Shown: positions 25,513-34,263, numbered from the stretch's first letter. The stretch is 35,436 nt of DNA from a bacterium (GCA_905221345.1 CAJNCW010000011.1:1-35436), one strand, 5' to 3'. The notes: generated by a model from the sequence alone, not told the origin. Program-made: numbers and translations.

Positions 25513-25842
25513 ATGGAAAATATTAGTCCAAATTTAACATTTGTGATCATGCTTGTAGGTATGTTTGCCTTGATGTTCTTTATGCAACGTTCTCAAAAGA
25601 AACAAGCACAAAAGCGTATGGAAAGCTTGAACAAGCTTCAAAAAGGCTATGAAGTCATTACAATCGGTGGCCTTTACGGAACAGTTGATGAAGTAGATAC
25701 TGAGAAGAAAACAATCGTACTGGATGTAGATGGCGTTTATTTGACTTTCGAATTGACTGCAATCAAGACAGTGTTGCCACTCAAAGAAGCTGTGACACCA
25801 GAAGGAGCAGTTATCGACGAAAGCGGAGCAATCGAAGAATAA
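25513..25842 (+). CDS. yajC: Preprotein translocase accessory subunit YajC
   Basis: A 109-aa protein with one N-terminal membrane segment (residues about 8-25, VIMLVGMFALMFFMQ) followed by the YajC pattern RSQKKQAQKRMESLNKLQKGYEVITIGGLYGTVDEVD. It associates with the SecDF/YidC part of the translocon; its exact role is unclear. AAAGGAGAA precedes ATG. It has its own promoter, and a terminator starts at the stop codon. Confidence 0.94.
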   Translation: MENISPNLTFVIMLVGMFALMFFMQRSQKKQAQKRMESLNKLQKGYEVITIGGLYGTVDEVDTEKKTIVLDVDGVYLTFELTAIKTVLPLKEAVTPEGAVIDESGAIEE

Positions 25843-25867
25843 AACGGGATCTGTCACTCCCGTTTTT
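25842..25867 (+). terminator. Terminator after yajC
   Basis: AAAACGGGA / TCCCGTTTT with an 8-nt loop, then TCT. Confidence 0.85.
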
Positions 25868-25889
25868 CTATGAGATGAGAGGAAAAGGG

Positions 25890-26333
25890 ATGAAAAAAAT
25901 AGTATTTGTGTGCTTAGGAAATATCTGCCGTAGCCCCATGGCAGAGTTTGTGATGAAATCCATGACAAGCGATTACCAAGTTGAGAGTCGAGCAACGTCA
26001 TCATGGGAACATGGCAATCCGATTCATAAGGGAACGCAAGGAATTTTCCAGCAGTATCAGATCCCTTATGACAAAGACAAAACATCTCTTCAGATTGGCA
26101 GAGAAGACTTTGAGTCATTTGATTACATTATCGGCATGGATGCTTCAAACGTTTCAGATCTGCGTCAAATGTGTCCTCAGGAACTACAGCACAAAATCTA
26201 CTCTTTTGCATCTGAAAGCGTTCCAGATCCATGGTACACAGGAGATTTTGAGGAAACCTATGCTCGCATCACAAGTGGATGCCAAAGCTGGCTAGATCGT
26301 TTAGAAAATGAGAGTGACAATGGAAAAGCTTAA
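25890..26333 (+). CDS. Low-molecular-weight protein tyrosine phosphatase
   Basis: A 147-aa cytoplasmic phosphatase. The P-loop CLGNICRS (Cys8 nucleophile, Arg14) opens the protein and the general-acid loop appears as VPDPWYTGD near residues 112-120. Family members dephosphorylate tyrosine kinases that control capsule or stress responses; the substrate is not indicated here. ATG 25890 is chosen over an in-frame ATG at 25875 because GGAAAAGGG lies directly before it and family members begin a few residues before CLGN. Overlaps the next gene by 14 nt. Confidence 0.93.
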   Translation: MKKIVFVCLGNICRSPMAEFVMKSMTSDYQVESRATSSWEHGNPIHKGTQGIFQQYQIPYDKDKTSLQIGREDFESFDYIIGMDASNVSDLRQMCPQELQHKIYSFASESVPDPWYTGDFEETYARITSGCQSWLDRLENESDNGKA

Positions 26334-26733
26334 AGAAATCTTCGAAAAATATCAAGTTTATCTAACTCGCCCACGTATAGAGATTGCAACTGTCCTTCTA
26401 ATCGTTATCTGTGCCGTCTCAGTTTTTCTACTAAACACACCAAAAAAGGGTGTCCTGACACTTGATGGTGGCGCACTTGTTTATGATGGTACTTTGGTAA
26501 GAGGAAAGATGAATGGTCAGGGCACCATGACCTTTGAAAATGGAGACCAATATACAGGTGATTTCAATAATGGAGCCTTTAATGGAAAAGGGACTTTCCA
26601 GTCCAAATCTGGCTGGAAATATGAAGGTGATTTTGTAAATGGCCAGGCTGAAGGCCAAGGGAAATTGACGACAGAGCAAGAAGTTGTCTATGAAGGAACC
26701 TTTAAACAAGGTGTTTTTCAACAGAAACAATAG
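26320..26733 (+). CDS. Membrane-anchored MORN-repeat protein
   Basis: A 137-aa protein with one membrane segment at about residues 25-42 (IATVLLIVICAVSVFLL) and an outside part made of MORN-like repeats: YDGTLVRGKMNGQGTMTFENG, then YTGDFNNGAFNGKGTF, then YEGDFVNGQAEGQGKL, then YEGTFKQGVF. MORN repeats form beta sheets that bind lipid or protein partners; the role here is unknown. The start at 26320 has GAGAG 5 nt upstream; an in-frame ATG at 26308 would add 4 residues. Coupled to the upstream phosphatase by overlap. Confidence 0.85.
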   Translation: MEKLKEIFEKYQVYLTRPRIEIATVLLIVICAVSVFLLNTPKKGVLTLDGGALVYDGTLVRGKMNGQGTMTFENGDQYTGDFNNGAFNGKGTFQSKSGWKYEGDFVNGQAEGQGKLTTEQEVVYEGTFKQGVFQQKQ

Positions 26734-26752
26734 TCTCCAGATTAGGGGACTA
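26731..26752 (+). terminator. Weak terminator hairpin after the MORN gene
   Basis: TAGTCTCC / GGGGACTA is an 8-bp stem (one G-T) starting at the stop codon, followed by TTCTC only, so termination may be partial. Confidence 0.5.
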
Positions 26753-26768
26753 TTCTCAAAAACGGAAA

Positions 26769-26782
26769 AGAAAGCGCTTTCT
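26769..26782. promoter_or_regulatory. cre (CcpA) site upstream of adhE
   Basis: AGAAAGCGCTTTCT is a perfect 14-bp palindrome that matches the cre core TGAAANCGNTTNCA apart from the outer bases. It lies about 190 bp upstream of the adhE -10 box. Confidence 0.65.
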
Positions 26783-26822
26783 GAAAATGGAGTCGATGTC
26801 TGATTATCAACGAGAAAAAACT

Positions 26823-26932
26823 TTGTGAAATAAAAAAATATTTTTCATAATTTCACAATCATCCAGACAAAACTCTATTGCGCAGGTGTATTGAGAAAAA
26901 AATCACAATCTCAAAAAATTTCTTTGTGAAAT
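26823..26932. promoter_or_regulatory. Rex-type half-sites upstream of adhE
   Basis: TTGTGAAAT (26823-26831), ATTTCACAA (26850-26858, inverted), TCACAA (26903-26908, inverted) and TTGTGAAAT (26924-26932) are half-sites of the Rex operator TTGTGAAANNTTTCACAA. The first two make a 9-bp inverted repeat with an 18-bp spacer. The surrounding 26734-26945 holds no gene that I can see and is very AT-rich. Confidence 0.5.
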
Positions 26933-26945
26933 ACTTATGAAACTG

Positions 26946-26974
26946 TTTACAAAGTATAAAAAAAGAGTTATAAT
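26946..26974 (+). promoter_or_regulatory. adhE promoter
   Basis: TTTACA (26946-26951), exactly 17 bp, TATAAT (26969-26974). Confidence 0.8.
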
Positions 26975-26978
26975 AAAC

Positions 26979-26996
26979 TTGTGAAAAAATTAACAA
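26979..26996. promoter_or_regulatory. Rex operator at the adhE transcription start
   Basis: TTGTGAAAAAATTAACAA matches the Rex consensus at 14 of 16 defined positions and lies right after the -10, where binding would block transcription. Rex releases DNA when NADH is high, which fits induction of an NADH-consuming fermentation enzyme. Confidence 0.65.
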
Positions 26997-27029
26997 AGGA
27001 TCAAATCCTTGAAGGCTATGGAGGACGAT

Positions 27030-29681
27030 ATGGCTGATAAAAAAACGTTAACACCTGAGGAAAAACAACTCGCTGCTGAAAAGCATGTCGATGGACTCGT
27101 GAAAAAAGCCTTGGTTGCGCTTGATGAAATGCGCAAGTTGAACCAAGAGCAAGTGGACTACATTGTGGCAAAAGCGTCAGTGGCAGCACTTGATGCGCAC
27201 GGGATCCTTGCTCAACATGCGGTTGAAGAAACTGGTCGTGGTGTATTTGAAGACAAGGCAACAAAAAACCTTTTTGCCTGTGAACACGTAGTGAATAATA
27301 TGCGTGGTGTTAAAACTGTCGGAGTTATCGAAGATGATCCAGTTACAGGCTTGACTAAAATTGCAGAACCTGTCGGTGTAGTGTGTGGTGTCACTCCAAC
27401 AACGAACCCAACATCAACAGCTATTTTCAAATCATTGATTGCTTTGAAAACACGTAATCCAATCGTATTTGCTTTCCACCCATCAGCTCAAGAATCTTCT
27501 GCTCACGCAGCACAAATCGTTCGTGATGCAGCTATCGCGGCTGGAGCACCTGAAAACTGTGTTCAATGGATTACAGAACCATCTATGGAAGCAACTGGAG
27601 CGCTTATGAACCACGAAGGTGTTGCAACTATCCTTGCAACTGGTGGTAATGCCATGGTTAAGGCGGCTTACTCATGTGGGAAACCAGCTCTTGGGGTAGG
27701 TGCCGGAAACGTTCCTGCTTATGTAGAAAAATCTGCTGACCTCCGTCAAGCTGCTCATGATATCGTCATGTCTAAATCATTTGACAATGGTATGGTCTGT
27801 GCATCAGAGCAAGCGGTTATCATTGATAAAGAAGTGTATGATGAATTTGTAGAAGAATTCAAATCATACCACACTTACTTTGTAAACAAAAAAGAAAAGG
27901 CCCTTCTTGAAGAATTCTGTTTCGGTGTGAAAGCCAACAGCAAGAACTGTGCAGGTGCTAAACTAAATGCAAACATCGTTGGTAAACCAGCTGCATGGAT
28001 TGCAGAACAAGCAGGATTCAGCGTTCCAGAAGGAACAAACATCTTGGCTGCAGAATGTGCAGAAGTAGGACCAAAAGAACCATTGACTCGTGAAAAATTG
28101 TCACCAGTTATTGCCGTCCTAAAAGCTGAAGATACAGAAGACGGCCTTACAAAAGCTCGTCAAATGGTTGAATTTAACGGACTTGGCCACTCAGCAGCTA
28201 TCCATACAAAAGACGAAGCTCTTGCTAAACGCTTTGGTACGGAAATCAAAGCAATGCGTATTATCTGGAACTCTCCATCTACTTTCGGTGGTATCGGTGA
28301 CGTATACAATGCCTTCATTCCATCATTGACACTTGGATGTGGTTCATATGGACGTAACTCAGTTGGTGATAACGTGAGCGCTATTAACCTCTTAAACATC
28401 AAGAAAGTAGGGAAACGTAGAAATAATATGCAATGGTTTAAAGTTCCTTCAAAAATTTACTTCGAGCGCAATTCTATCCAATACCTTCAAACTTGTGAAG
28501 ATATTGAACGCGTTATGATCGTTACAGACAAATCTATCGAAAAACTTGGCTTTGTTCAACGTGTTATTGATCAATTGAACGCACGTAACAACCGTGTGAC
28601 AATCCAAGTCTTCTCAGATGTTGAACCAGATCCAGACATCACAACTGTAGAACGTGGTGCTGAAGTGATGAAAGCATTTGAACCAGACACTATCATCGCT
28701 CTTGGTGGTGGTTCTCCAATGGACGCAGCGAAAGTAATGTGGCTCTTCTACGAACAACCAGAAATCGACTTCCGTGACTTGGTTCAAAAATTCATGGATA
28801 TCCGTAAACGTGCCTTCCGCTTCCCATCACTTGGTAAGAAAGCGAAATACATCGGTATCCCAACAACTTCTGGTACAGGTTCAGAAGTAACACCATTTGC
28901 CGTTATCTCTGATAAGAAAAACAACCGCAAATACCCATTGGCTGACTACTCATTGACACCAACTATTGCCATTGTTGACCCTGCTTTGGTTGAATCAGTG
29001 CCAGACTTTATCGCTGCTGATACAGGTATGGACGTCTTGACTCACGCTACTGAAGCCTACACTTCAAACTTTGCTAACGACTACACAGACGGTATTGCAC
29101 TTCAAACTATCAAGCTTGTCTTTGAATGGTTGGAAAAATCTGTTAAGACAGCTGACCCAGAAGCACGTGAAAAAATGCATAATGCATCTACAATGGCTGG
29201 TATGGCCTTTGCCAATGCATTCCTTGGTATGAGCCACTCAATGGCCCACAAGATCGGTGGAGTTCACCATACTGTTCACGGACGTACAAATGCAATCTTG
29301 CTTCCATACGTCATCCGTTACAACGGTACTCGTCCATCTAAGACTACTACATGGCCTAAGTACAACTACTGGAAAGCTGATGAGAAATTCCAAGACATCG
29401 CGAAAATGCTTGGATTGCCTCACTCAACTCCAGAAGAAGCGGTTGAAGCATACGCTAAAGCTGTTTATGAACTGGGTGTTGCAGTAGGTATCAAGATGAA
29501 CTTCAAAGACCAAGGAATCGATGAAAAAGCTTGGAAAGACAGCTTGCATGAGATTGCCTTGCTGGCTTATGAAGACCAATGTTCACCTGCAAACCCACGC
29601 TTGCCAATGGTAGCCGACATGGAAGAAATCATGGCAGATGCTTACTATGGTTATGCAGAACGACCAGGACGTCGCAAATAA
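27030..29681 (+). CDS. adhE: Bifunctional acetaldehyde-CoA / alcohol dehydrogenase
   Basis: An 883-aa fusion enzyme that reduces acetyl-CoA to acetaldehyde and then ethanol, reoxidising two NADH. Residues about 1-440 are the aldehyde dehydrogenase half, with catalytic Cys257 in NGMVCASEQAV. Residues about 455-883 are an iron-containing alcohol dehydrogenase, with NAD motif GGGSPMDAAK and the metal-binding histidines in MSHSMAHKIGGVHHTVHG. ATG 27030 is chosen because GGAGG lies 6 nt upstream; an in-frame ATG at 27009 has none. AdhE forms long helical filaments (spirosomes) in other bacteria. Codon use is strongly biased. Control by CcpA and Rex is suggested by sites upstream. Monocistronic. 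Confidence 0.97.
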   Translation: MADKKTLTPEEKQLAAEKHVDGLVKKALVALDEMRKLNQEQVDYIVAKASVAALDAHGILAQHAVEETGRGVFEDKATKNLFACEHVVNNMRGVKTVGVIEDDPVTGLTKIAEPVGVVCGVTPTTNPTSTAIFKSLIALKTRNPIVFAFHPSAQESSAHAAQIVRDAAIAAGAPENCVQWITEPSMEATGALMNHEGVATILATGGNAMVKAAYSCGKPALGVGAGNVPAYVEKSADLRQAAHDIVMSKSFDNGMVCASEQAVIIDKEVYDEFVEEFKSYHTYFVNKKEKALLEEFCFGVKANSKNCAGAKLNANIVGKPAAWIAEQAGFSVPEGTNILAAECAEVGPKEPLTREKLSPVIAVLKAEDTEDGLTKARQMVEFNGLGHSAAIHTKDEALAKRFGTEIKAMRIIWNSPSTFGGIGDVYNAFIPSLTLGCGSYGRNSVGDNVSAINLLNIKKVGKRRNNMQWFKVPSKIYFERNSIQYLQTCEDIERVMIVTDKSIEKLGFVQRVIDQLNARNNRVTIQVFSDVEPDPDITTVERGAEVMKAFEPDTIIALGGGSPMDAAKVMWLFYEQPEIDFRDLVQKFMDIRKRAFRFPSLGKKAKYIGIPTTSGTGSEVTPFAVISDKKNNRKYPLADYSLTPTIAIVDPALVESVPDFIAADTGMDVLTHATEAYTSNFANDYTDGIALQTIKLVFEWLEKSVKTADPEAREKMHNASTMAGMAFANAFLGMSHSMAHKIGGVHHTVHGRTNAILLPYVIRYNGTRPSKTTTWPKYNYWKADEKFQDIAKMLGLPHSTPEEAVEAYAKAVYELGVAVGIKMNFKDQGIDEKAWKDSLHEIALLAYEDQCSPANPRLPMVADMEEIMADAYYGYAERPGRRK

Positions 29682-29696
29682 TTGTTTATCAGCCTA

Positions 29697-29722
29697 GAGG
29701 CAGGAGTTATCCTGTCTCTTTT
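29697..29722 (+). terminator. Terminator after adhE
   Basis: GAGGCAGGA / TCCTGTCTC with a GTTA loop and one G-T, then TTTTC. Confidence 0.85.
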
Positions 29723-29794
29723 CATAGTCCTATTTCTGAAGTTAGAGTTGAACTATGAGAAGAGAAGGCTATGCGGATAGGATAGAAGATCCTA
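29722..29794 (+). other. Unassigned structured segment between adhE and gap
   Basis: The 297-nt gap before gap contains two inverted repeats: TCATAGT (29722) / ACTATGA (29752-29758) with a 23-nt loop, and TAGGAT-AGAAG-ATCCTA (29778-29794). No open frame with a ribosome site, no promoter and no known RNA family is recognised in 29723-29863. It may be a decayed gene or repeat, or a small RNA. Confidence 0.3.
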
Positions 29795-29863
29795 GAAATA
29801 AAAGCTTAGGGAATGAAGGAACTTGAAAAGTAGAAAAGCAAGAGAGAAAAACAACGCCCGTAC

Positions 29864-29892
29864 TTGCAATTCTACCTAAATAGTTATATAAT
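29864..29892 (+). promoter_or_regulatory. gap promoter
   Basis: TTGCAA (29864-29869), 17 bp, TATAAT (29887-29892). The leader is about 80 nt, longer than for most genes in the window. Confidence 0.75.
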
Positions 29893-29978
29893 AATAATGT
29901 TGAAAGGTGATTTGTAGTGATTCAAGTTACTCTTTTCACAATAAAATTTTCAGGATTTTCATAAGGAGGAAATCACTA

Positions 29979-30986
29979 ATGGTAGTTAAAGTTGGTATTA
30001 ACGGTTTCGGACGTATCGGTCGTCTTGCTTTCCGCCGTATCCAAAACGTAGAAGGTGTTGAAGTTACTCGCATCAACGACCTTACAGATCCAGTTATGCT
30101 TGCACACTTGTTGAAATACGACACAACTCAAGGTCGTTTCGACGGTACTGTAGAAGTTAAAGAAGGTGGATTCGAAGTTAACGGTAAATTCGTTAAAGTT
30201 TCTGCTGAACGTGATCCAGAACAAATCGACTGGGCTACTGACGGTGTAGAAATCGTTCTTGAAGCAACTGGTTTCTTCGCTAAGAAAGAAGCAGCTGAAA
30301 AACACCTTAAAGGTGGAGCTAAGAAAGTTGTTATCACTGCTCCTGGTGGAAACGATGTTAAAACAATCGTATTCAACACTAACCACGACGTTCTTGACGG
30401 TACTGAAACAGTTATCTCAGGTGCTTCATGTACTACAAACTGCTTGGCTCCAATGGCTAAAGCTCTTCAAGATAACTTTGGTGTTGTAGAAGGATTGATG
30501 ACTACTATCCACGCTTACACTGGTGACCAAATGATCCTTGACGGACCACACCGTGGTGGTGACCTTCGTCGTGCTCGCGCTGGTGCAGCAAACATTGTTC
30601 CTAACTCAACTGGTGCTGCTAAAGCTATCGGTCTTGTAATCCCAGAATTGAACGGTAAACTTGACGGATCTGCACAACGTGTTCCAACTCCAACTGGATC
30701 AGTTACTGAATTGGTAGCAGTTCTTGAAAAGAACGTTACTGTTGATGAAGTAAACGCAGCTATGAAAGCAGCAGCTAACGAATCATACGGATACACTGAA
30801 GACCCAATCGTATCTTCAGATATCGTAGGTATGTCTTACGGTTCATTGTTTGACGCAACTCAAACTAAAGTTCTTGACGTTGACGGTAAACAATTGGTTA
30901 AAGTTGTATCATGGTACGACAACGAAATGTCATACACTGCACAACTTGTACGTACTCTTGAATACTTTGCAAAAATCGCTAAATAA
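29979..30986 (+). CDS. gap: Glyceraldehyde-3-phosphate dehydrogenase
   Basis: A 335-aa glycolytic enzyme that oxidises glyceraldehyde-3-phosphate with NAD+ and phosphate. NAD motif [15 protein letters not shown] opens the protein; Cys151 in [15 protein letters not shown] is the catalytic thiol. ATG 29979 follows a perfect AAGGAGG; the longer open frame starting upstream is not GAPDH-like. Codon use is the most biased in the window (almost only GGT, GAA, GTT, AAC), as for one of the most abundant proteins. Streptococcal GAPDH is also found on the cell surface binding plasminogen, although this sequence has no export signal. Confidence 0.98.
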   Translation: MVVKVGINGFGRIGRLAFRRIQNVEGVEVTRINDLTDPVMLAHLLKYDTTQGRFDGTVEVKEGGFEVNGKFVKVSAERDPEQIDWATDGVEIVLEATGFFAKKEAAEKHLKGGAKKVVITAPGGNDVKTIVFNTNHDVLDGTETVISGASCTTNCLAPMAKALQDNFGVVEGLMTTIHAYTGDQMILDGPHRGGDLRRARAGAANIVPNSTGAAKAIGLVIPELNGKLDGSAQRVPTPTGSVTELVAVLEKNVTVDEVNAAMKAAANESYGYTEDPIVSSDIVGMSYGSLFDATQTKVLDVDGKQLVKVVSWYDNEMSYTAQLVRTLEYFAKIAK

Positions 30987-30999
30987 TTCTTGAGTCGAT

Positions 31000-31029
31000 A
31001 AAAGCAAGGCCACTTGGTCTTGCTTTTTC
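31000..31029 (+). terminator. Terminator after gap
   Basis: AAAAGCAAGGCC / GGTCTTGCTTTT with an ACTT loop and one G-T, then TTC. Confidence 0.88.
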
Positions 31030-31037
31030 TATATATA

Positions 31038-31064
31038 AAAATGGATGCTGGTGTCATCCATTTT
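31038..31064 (-). terminator. Terminator of the RluA-family gene
   Basis: AAAATGGATG / CATCCATTTT is a 10-bp perfect stem with a 7-nt loop that overlaps the stop codon of the minus-strand gene. It can also act as a second terminator for gap. Confidence 0.8.
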
Positions 31065-31929
31065 GTTTTAATTCTTTTTCAAAAGTATCCGAGAGGGCAG
31101 TAAAAGTCAATTTTTCTAAGGTGAGTGGGTGGGTAAAGGATAGTCGGAAGGCATGGAGCATGAGCCTGCTTGTTTTTGATTGAGTATTATAGAGAGGGTC
31201 GCCTAGGATAGGGTGCTTATGATGAGAGAGGTGAACACGAATCTGATGCGTTCGACCGGTCTTTAGTTTGCAACGAACCAGAGAAGTCTTGTTTGGGAAT
31301 TGCTTTAATCGACTGATATACGTTTCAGCATATTGCCCATTTTTGGGATCTACCACTCGTTTTCTGCGATCGTGTCGATCACGGCTAATTTTATCTCGAA
31401 AGACAAGTTCTTTACTCTCTACTAGTCCTTCTACAAGTGCCCAGTACTCACGAGCGATTTCCTTTTTCTCCAACAAACGATTGAGAATGGGTAGGATAAA
31501 AGGATTTTTAGCAAAAAGCACTAAACCGCTTGTTTCCATGTCCAGACGATGAACGACATAACAAGTTTGACCGATGTAGGCGCTGACATGATTGAGAAGG
31601 GCGATTTCGTTTGGCTGGTTACCGTGGGTCTTCATACCCTCAGGTTTGTTGACGATAATGATATGTTGGTCTTGATAAATCTCTTGAACGAGGTCTGGAT
31701 TGCCCCAAAGGATTTCTTTTTTGGGATAATCTTCCTCGTCAAAAGTCAACTGACAAATGTCACCTGGTTTGACCATCTCGTTCCAGTGAACTTGTTTTTG
31801 ATTGATTAAGATATTCTTCTTGGTTCTTAGAAAATGGCGAATCTTTCTAGGAATGAGGAGTTGTTCCTCTAGGAATTGTTTGACCGTCATTTGAGGCAAG
31901 GATGATGGTAATGTAAATGTGAATTGCAT
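31054..31929 (-). CDS. RluA-family rRNA/tRNA pseudouridine synthase
   Basis: A 291-aa enzyme that isomerises uridine to pseudouridine in RNA. The N-terminal 70 residues resemble an S4-type RNA-binding domain (KQFLEEQLLIPRKIRHFLR). The catalytic motif HRLDMETSGLVLFAKN carries Asp130; KLKTGRTHQIRVHLSHHKHPILGD is the second family block. Which RNA and position it modifies cannot be read from the sequence. There is no Shine-Dalgarno; TGTTACAAT ends 7 nt before the A of ATG. It is divergent from pbp2A: the two ATGs are 87 nt apart and both have the same leaderless layout. Confidence 0.92.
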   Translation of the reverse strand: MQFTFTLPSSLPQMTVKQFLEEQLLIPRKIRHFLRTKKNILINQKQVHWNEMVKPGDICQLTFDEEDYPKKEILWGNPDLVQEIYQDQHIIIVNKPEGMKTHGNQPNEIALLNHVSAYIGQTCYVVHRLDMETSGLVLFAKNPFILPILNRLLEKKEIAREYWALVEGLVESKELVFRDKISRDRHDRRKRVVDPKNGQYAETYISRLKQFPNKTSLVRCKLKTGRTHQIRVHLSHHKHPILGDPLYNTQSKTSRLMLHAFRLSFTHPLTLEKLTFTALSDTFEKELKQNG

Positions 31930-31935
31930 ACAGAT

Positions 31936-31944
31936 ATTGTAACA
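31936..31944 (-). promoter_or_regulatory. Extended -10 of the RluA-family gene, leaderless spacing
   Basis: On the minus strand TGTTACAAT, 6 nt (ATCTGT), then ATG. Confidence 0.55.
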
Positions 31945-31980
31945 AAAAAAGCCCTATTTGGATAGGGAGTAGCTAAATTC

Positions 31981-32009
31981 TTGAGTTCCTATGGTGAAGA
32001 TGATAAAAT
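31981..32009 (+). promoter_or_regulatory. pbp2A promoter, leaderless spacing
   Basis: TTGAGT (31981-31986), exactly 17 bp, TAAAAT (32004-32009) preceded by TGA. Six nt (AAACGC) separate the -10 from ATG 32016, so transcription should begin at the start codon. Confidence 0.65.
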
Positions 32010-32015
32010 AAACGC

Positions 32016-34211
32016 ATGAAATTAGATAAATTATTTGAGAAGTTTCTTTCTCTCTTTAAAAAAGAAACGAATGAATCAGCGGACTCTGATTCGACTAGCA
32101 TGCGTCGTTCACGGAGCGATAGAAAAAAATTGTCCCAAGTAGGCCCAATTCGGAAATTTTGGCGTCGTTATCATCTGACAAAAATCGTCATCATTTTAGG
32201 GTTAAGTGCAGGTTTGCTCGTAGGAACCTACCTATTTGCAATAGCCAAGTCTACCAATGTCAATGACTTGCAAAATGCCTTGAAAACGCGAACTCTGATT
32301 TTCGACCGCGAAGAAAAAGAGGCGGGGGCCCTGTCCGGTCAAAAGGGGACTTATGTTGAGCTGACAGATATCAGTAAAGACTTGCAGAATGCGGTCGTCG
32401 CGACAGAGGACCGTTCCTTCTATAAAAATGATGGGATTAACTACGGTCGTTTCTTTCTAGCTATCCTTACAGCAGGCCGTTCTGGAGGGGGATCCACCAT
32501 CACTCAACAGTTGGCGAAAAATGCCTATCTGTCTCAGGACCAGACCGTTGAACGGAAGGCCAAGGAGTTTTTCCTTGCCTTAGAGTTGACAAAAAAATAC
32601 AGTAAGGAGCAAATCCTTACTATGTACCTCAATAACGCCTACTTTGGAAATGGGGTATGGGGTGTAGAGGATGCGAGTAAGAAATATTTCGGCGTATCGG
32701 CTGCAGAATTAACCCTTAATCAGGCGGCGACTCTAGCTGGAATGCTCAAGGGGCCAGAGTTGTATAATCCGTTGAATTCCATTGAAGATTCGACCAACCG
32801 CAGGGATACGGTGCTACAAAATATGGTTGCGGCAGGCTATATTGATAAAAATCAGGAGACCGAAGCGGCTGGGGTAGATATGGCTTCTCAACTGCAAGAT
32901 AAGTATGAAGGAAAGATTTCAGATTATCGATACCCGTCCTATTTTGATGCAGTTGTCAACGAAGCAGTTTCCAAGTACAATCTTACAGAAGAAGAAATTG
33001 TCAACAATGGTTACCGAATCTATACAGAACTTGACCAAAACTACCAAGCAAACATGCAGGTTATTTACGAAAACACTTCGCTATTTCCAACAGCAGAAGA
33101 CGGAACGCATGCCGAGTCAGGTAGTGTCGCTCTAGAGCCCAAGACAGGTGGGGTGCGTGGAGTAGTAGGTCGTGTAGCTGGTGGTGACAAACCAGGTTTT
33201 CGTAATTTTAACTATGCCACTCAGTCTAAGCGTAGTCCAGGTTCAACCATTAAACCTTTAGTCGTTTATACACCCGCAGTAGAAGCAGGGTGGGCCTTGA
33301 ACAAGCAACTGGATAATCATACGATGCAGTACAACAGTTATCAAGTAGACAACTATGCAGGAATCAAGACATCACGCGAAGTACCAATGTATCAGGCCTT
33401 GGCGGAATCGCTCAACCTACCAGCAGTTGCGACTGTAAATGCATTAGGTATTGACAAAGCTTTTGACGCTGGGGAGAGATTTGGCCTAAATATGGAAAAA
33501 GTTGACCGAGTTCTTGGAGTTGCTCTTGGTGGAGGTGTGGAGACGAATCCTCTCCAGATGGCGCAAGCCTATGCAGCCTTTGCCAATGAAGGTCTGATGC
33601 CTGAAGCCCATTTCATTACTCGTATCGAAAATGCCAGTGGGCAAGTCATCAAGAGTCATGCAAACTCTCAAAAACGCGTGATTGATAAGTCTGTAGCTGA
33701 TAAAATGACCAGTATGATGTTGGGTACTTTTACAAATGGTACAGGAATCAGTTCGTCACCAGCAGATTATGTTATGGCTGGTAAAACGGGTACGACTGAA
33801 GCTGTTTTCAACCCGGAATATACGAGTGACCAGTGGGTGATTGGTTATACTCCGGATGTGGTAATCAGCCACTGGCTCGGCTTCCCAACAACAGATGAGA
33901 ATCATTATCTAGCAGGGTCGACCTCTAATGGAGCAGCCCATGTCTTTAGAAGCATGGCCAATACTATCTTGCCTTATACTCCTGGTAGCACTTTTACAGT
34001 TGAGAATGCTTATAAACAAAATGGTATTGAACCAGAAAATACGAAAAAGCAGGTTGTTGAAAATGAGACGAACCAGTCCAAGGATCCGCTAGAAGATATT
34101 CGTAGTCGTGCTCAAAATCTTGTAGACGAAGCGGGACGTGCGATTTTGGATGCAAAGATAAAAGAAAAAACCCAGACAATCTGGGACTCTTTCGTCAATC
34201 TCTTTCGTTAA
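32016..34211 (+). CDS. pbp2A: Penicillin-binding protein 2a (class A)
   Basis: A 731-aa bifunctional wall synthase. Residues 1-50 are cytoplasmic and basic, residues about 56-77 a membrane anchor, residues about 110-280 a GT51 glycosyltransferase with Glu131 in ATEDRSFY and GGSTITQQLAKN, and residues about 370-660 a transpeptidase with the SxxK motif STIK (Ser410), SLN (in ESLNLPAV) and KTG (AGKTGTTE). It polymerises glycan strands and cross-links peptides outside the membrane, and is a beta-lactam target. Length and the position of Ser410 match pneumococcal PBP2a. No Shine-Dalgarno is seen; the promoter places the transcript start on the ATG. Confidence 0.97.
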   Translation: MKLDKLFEKFLSLFKKETNESADSDSTSMRRSRSDRKKLSQVGPIRKFWRRYHLTKIVIILGLSAGLLVGTYLFAIAKSTNVNDLQNALKTRTLIFDREEKEAGALSGQKGTYVELTDISKDLQNAVVATEDRSFYKNDGINYGRFFLAILTAGRSGGGSTITQQLAKNAYLSQDQTVERKAKEFFLALELTKKYSKEQILTMYLNNAYFGNGVWGVEDASKKYFGVSAAELTLNQAATLAGMLKGPELYNPLNSIEDSTNRRDTVLQNMVAAGYIDKNQETEAAGVDMASQLQDKYEGKISDYRYPSYFDAVVNEAVSKYNLTEEEIVNNGYRIYTELDQNYQANMQVIYENTSLFPTAEDGTHAESGSVALEPKTGGVRGVVGRVAGGDKPGFRNFNYATQSKRSPGSTIKPLVVYTPAVEAGWALNKQLDNHTMQYNSYQVDNYAGIKTSREVPMYQALAESLNLPAVATVNALGIDKAFDAGERFGLNMEKVDRVLGVALGGGVETNPLQMAQAYAAFANEGLMPEAHFITRIENASGQVIKSHANSQKRVIDKSVADKMTSMMLGTFTNGTGISSSPADYVMAGKTGTTEAVFNPEYTSDQWVIGYTPDVVISHWLGFPTTDENHYLAGSTSNGAAHVFRSMANTILPYTPGSTFTVENAYKQNGIEPENTKKQVVENETNQSKDPLEDIRSRAQNLVDEAGRAILDAKIKEKTQTIWDSFVNLFR

Positions 34212-34212
34212 G

Positions 34213-34228
34213 AGGCTTGTCAAAGCCT
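34213..34228 (+). terminator. Hairpin after pbp2A
   Basis: AGGCTT / AAGCCT with a 4-nt loop, followed by AGGTTTCTTG. The T-tract is poor, so it may be a weak terminator. Confidence 0.45.
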
Positions 34229-34236
34229 AGGTTTCT

Positions 34237-34245
34237 TGTTATAAT
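34237..34245 (+). promoter_or_regulatory. Extended -10 of rpmG-secE-nusG
   Basis: TGTTATAAT, 18 nt before the rpmG start, followed by GGAGG. Confidence 0.75.
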
Positions 34246-34263
34246 AGATAAGATGGAGGCGTT

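Noticed and set aside
29907..29978. Longer start for gap
   Set aside because: GAPDH begins at [13 protein letters not shown] and a perfect AAGGAGG lies directly before ATG 29979.
28160..30386. Antisense open frames inside adhE and gap
   Set aside because: They follow from the strong codon bias of these genes; they lack ribosome sites and recognisable domains.
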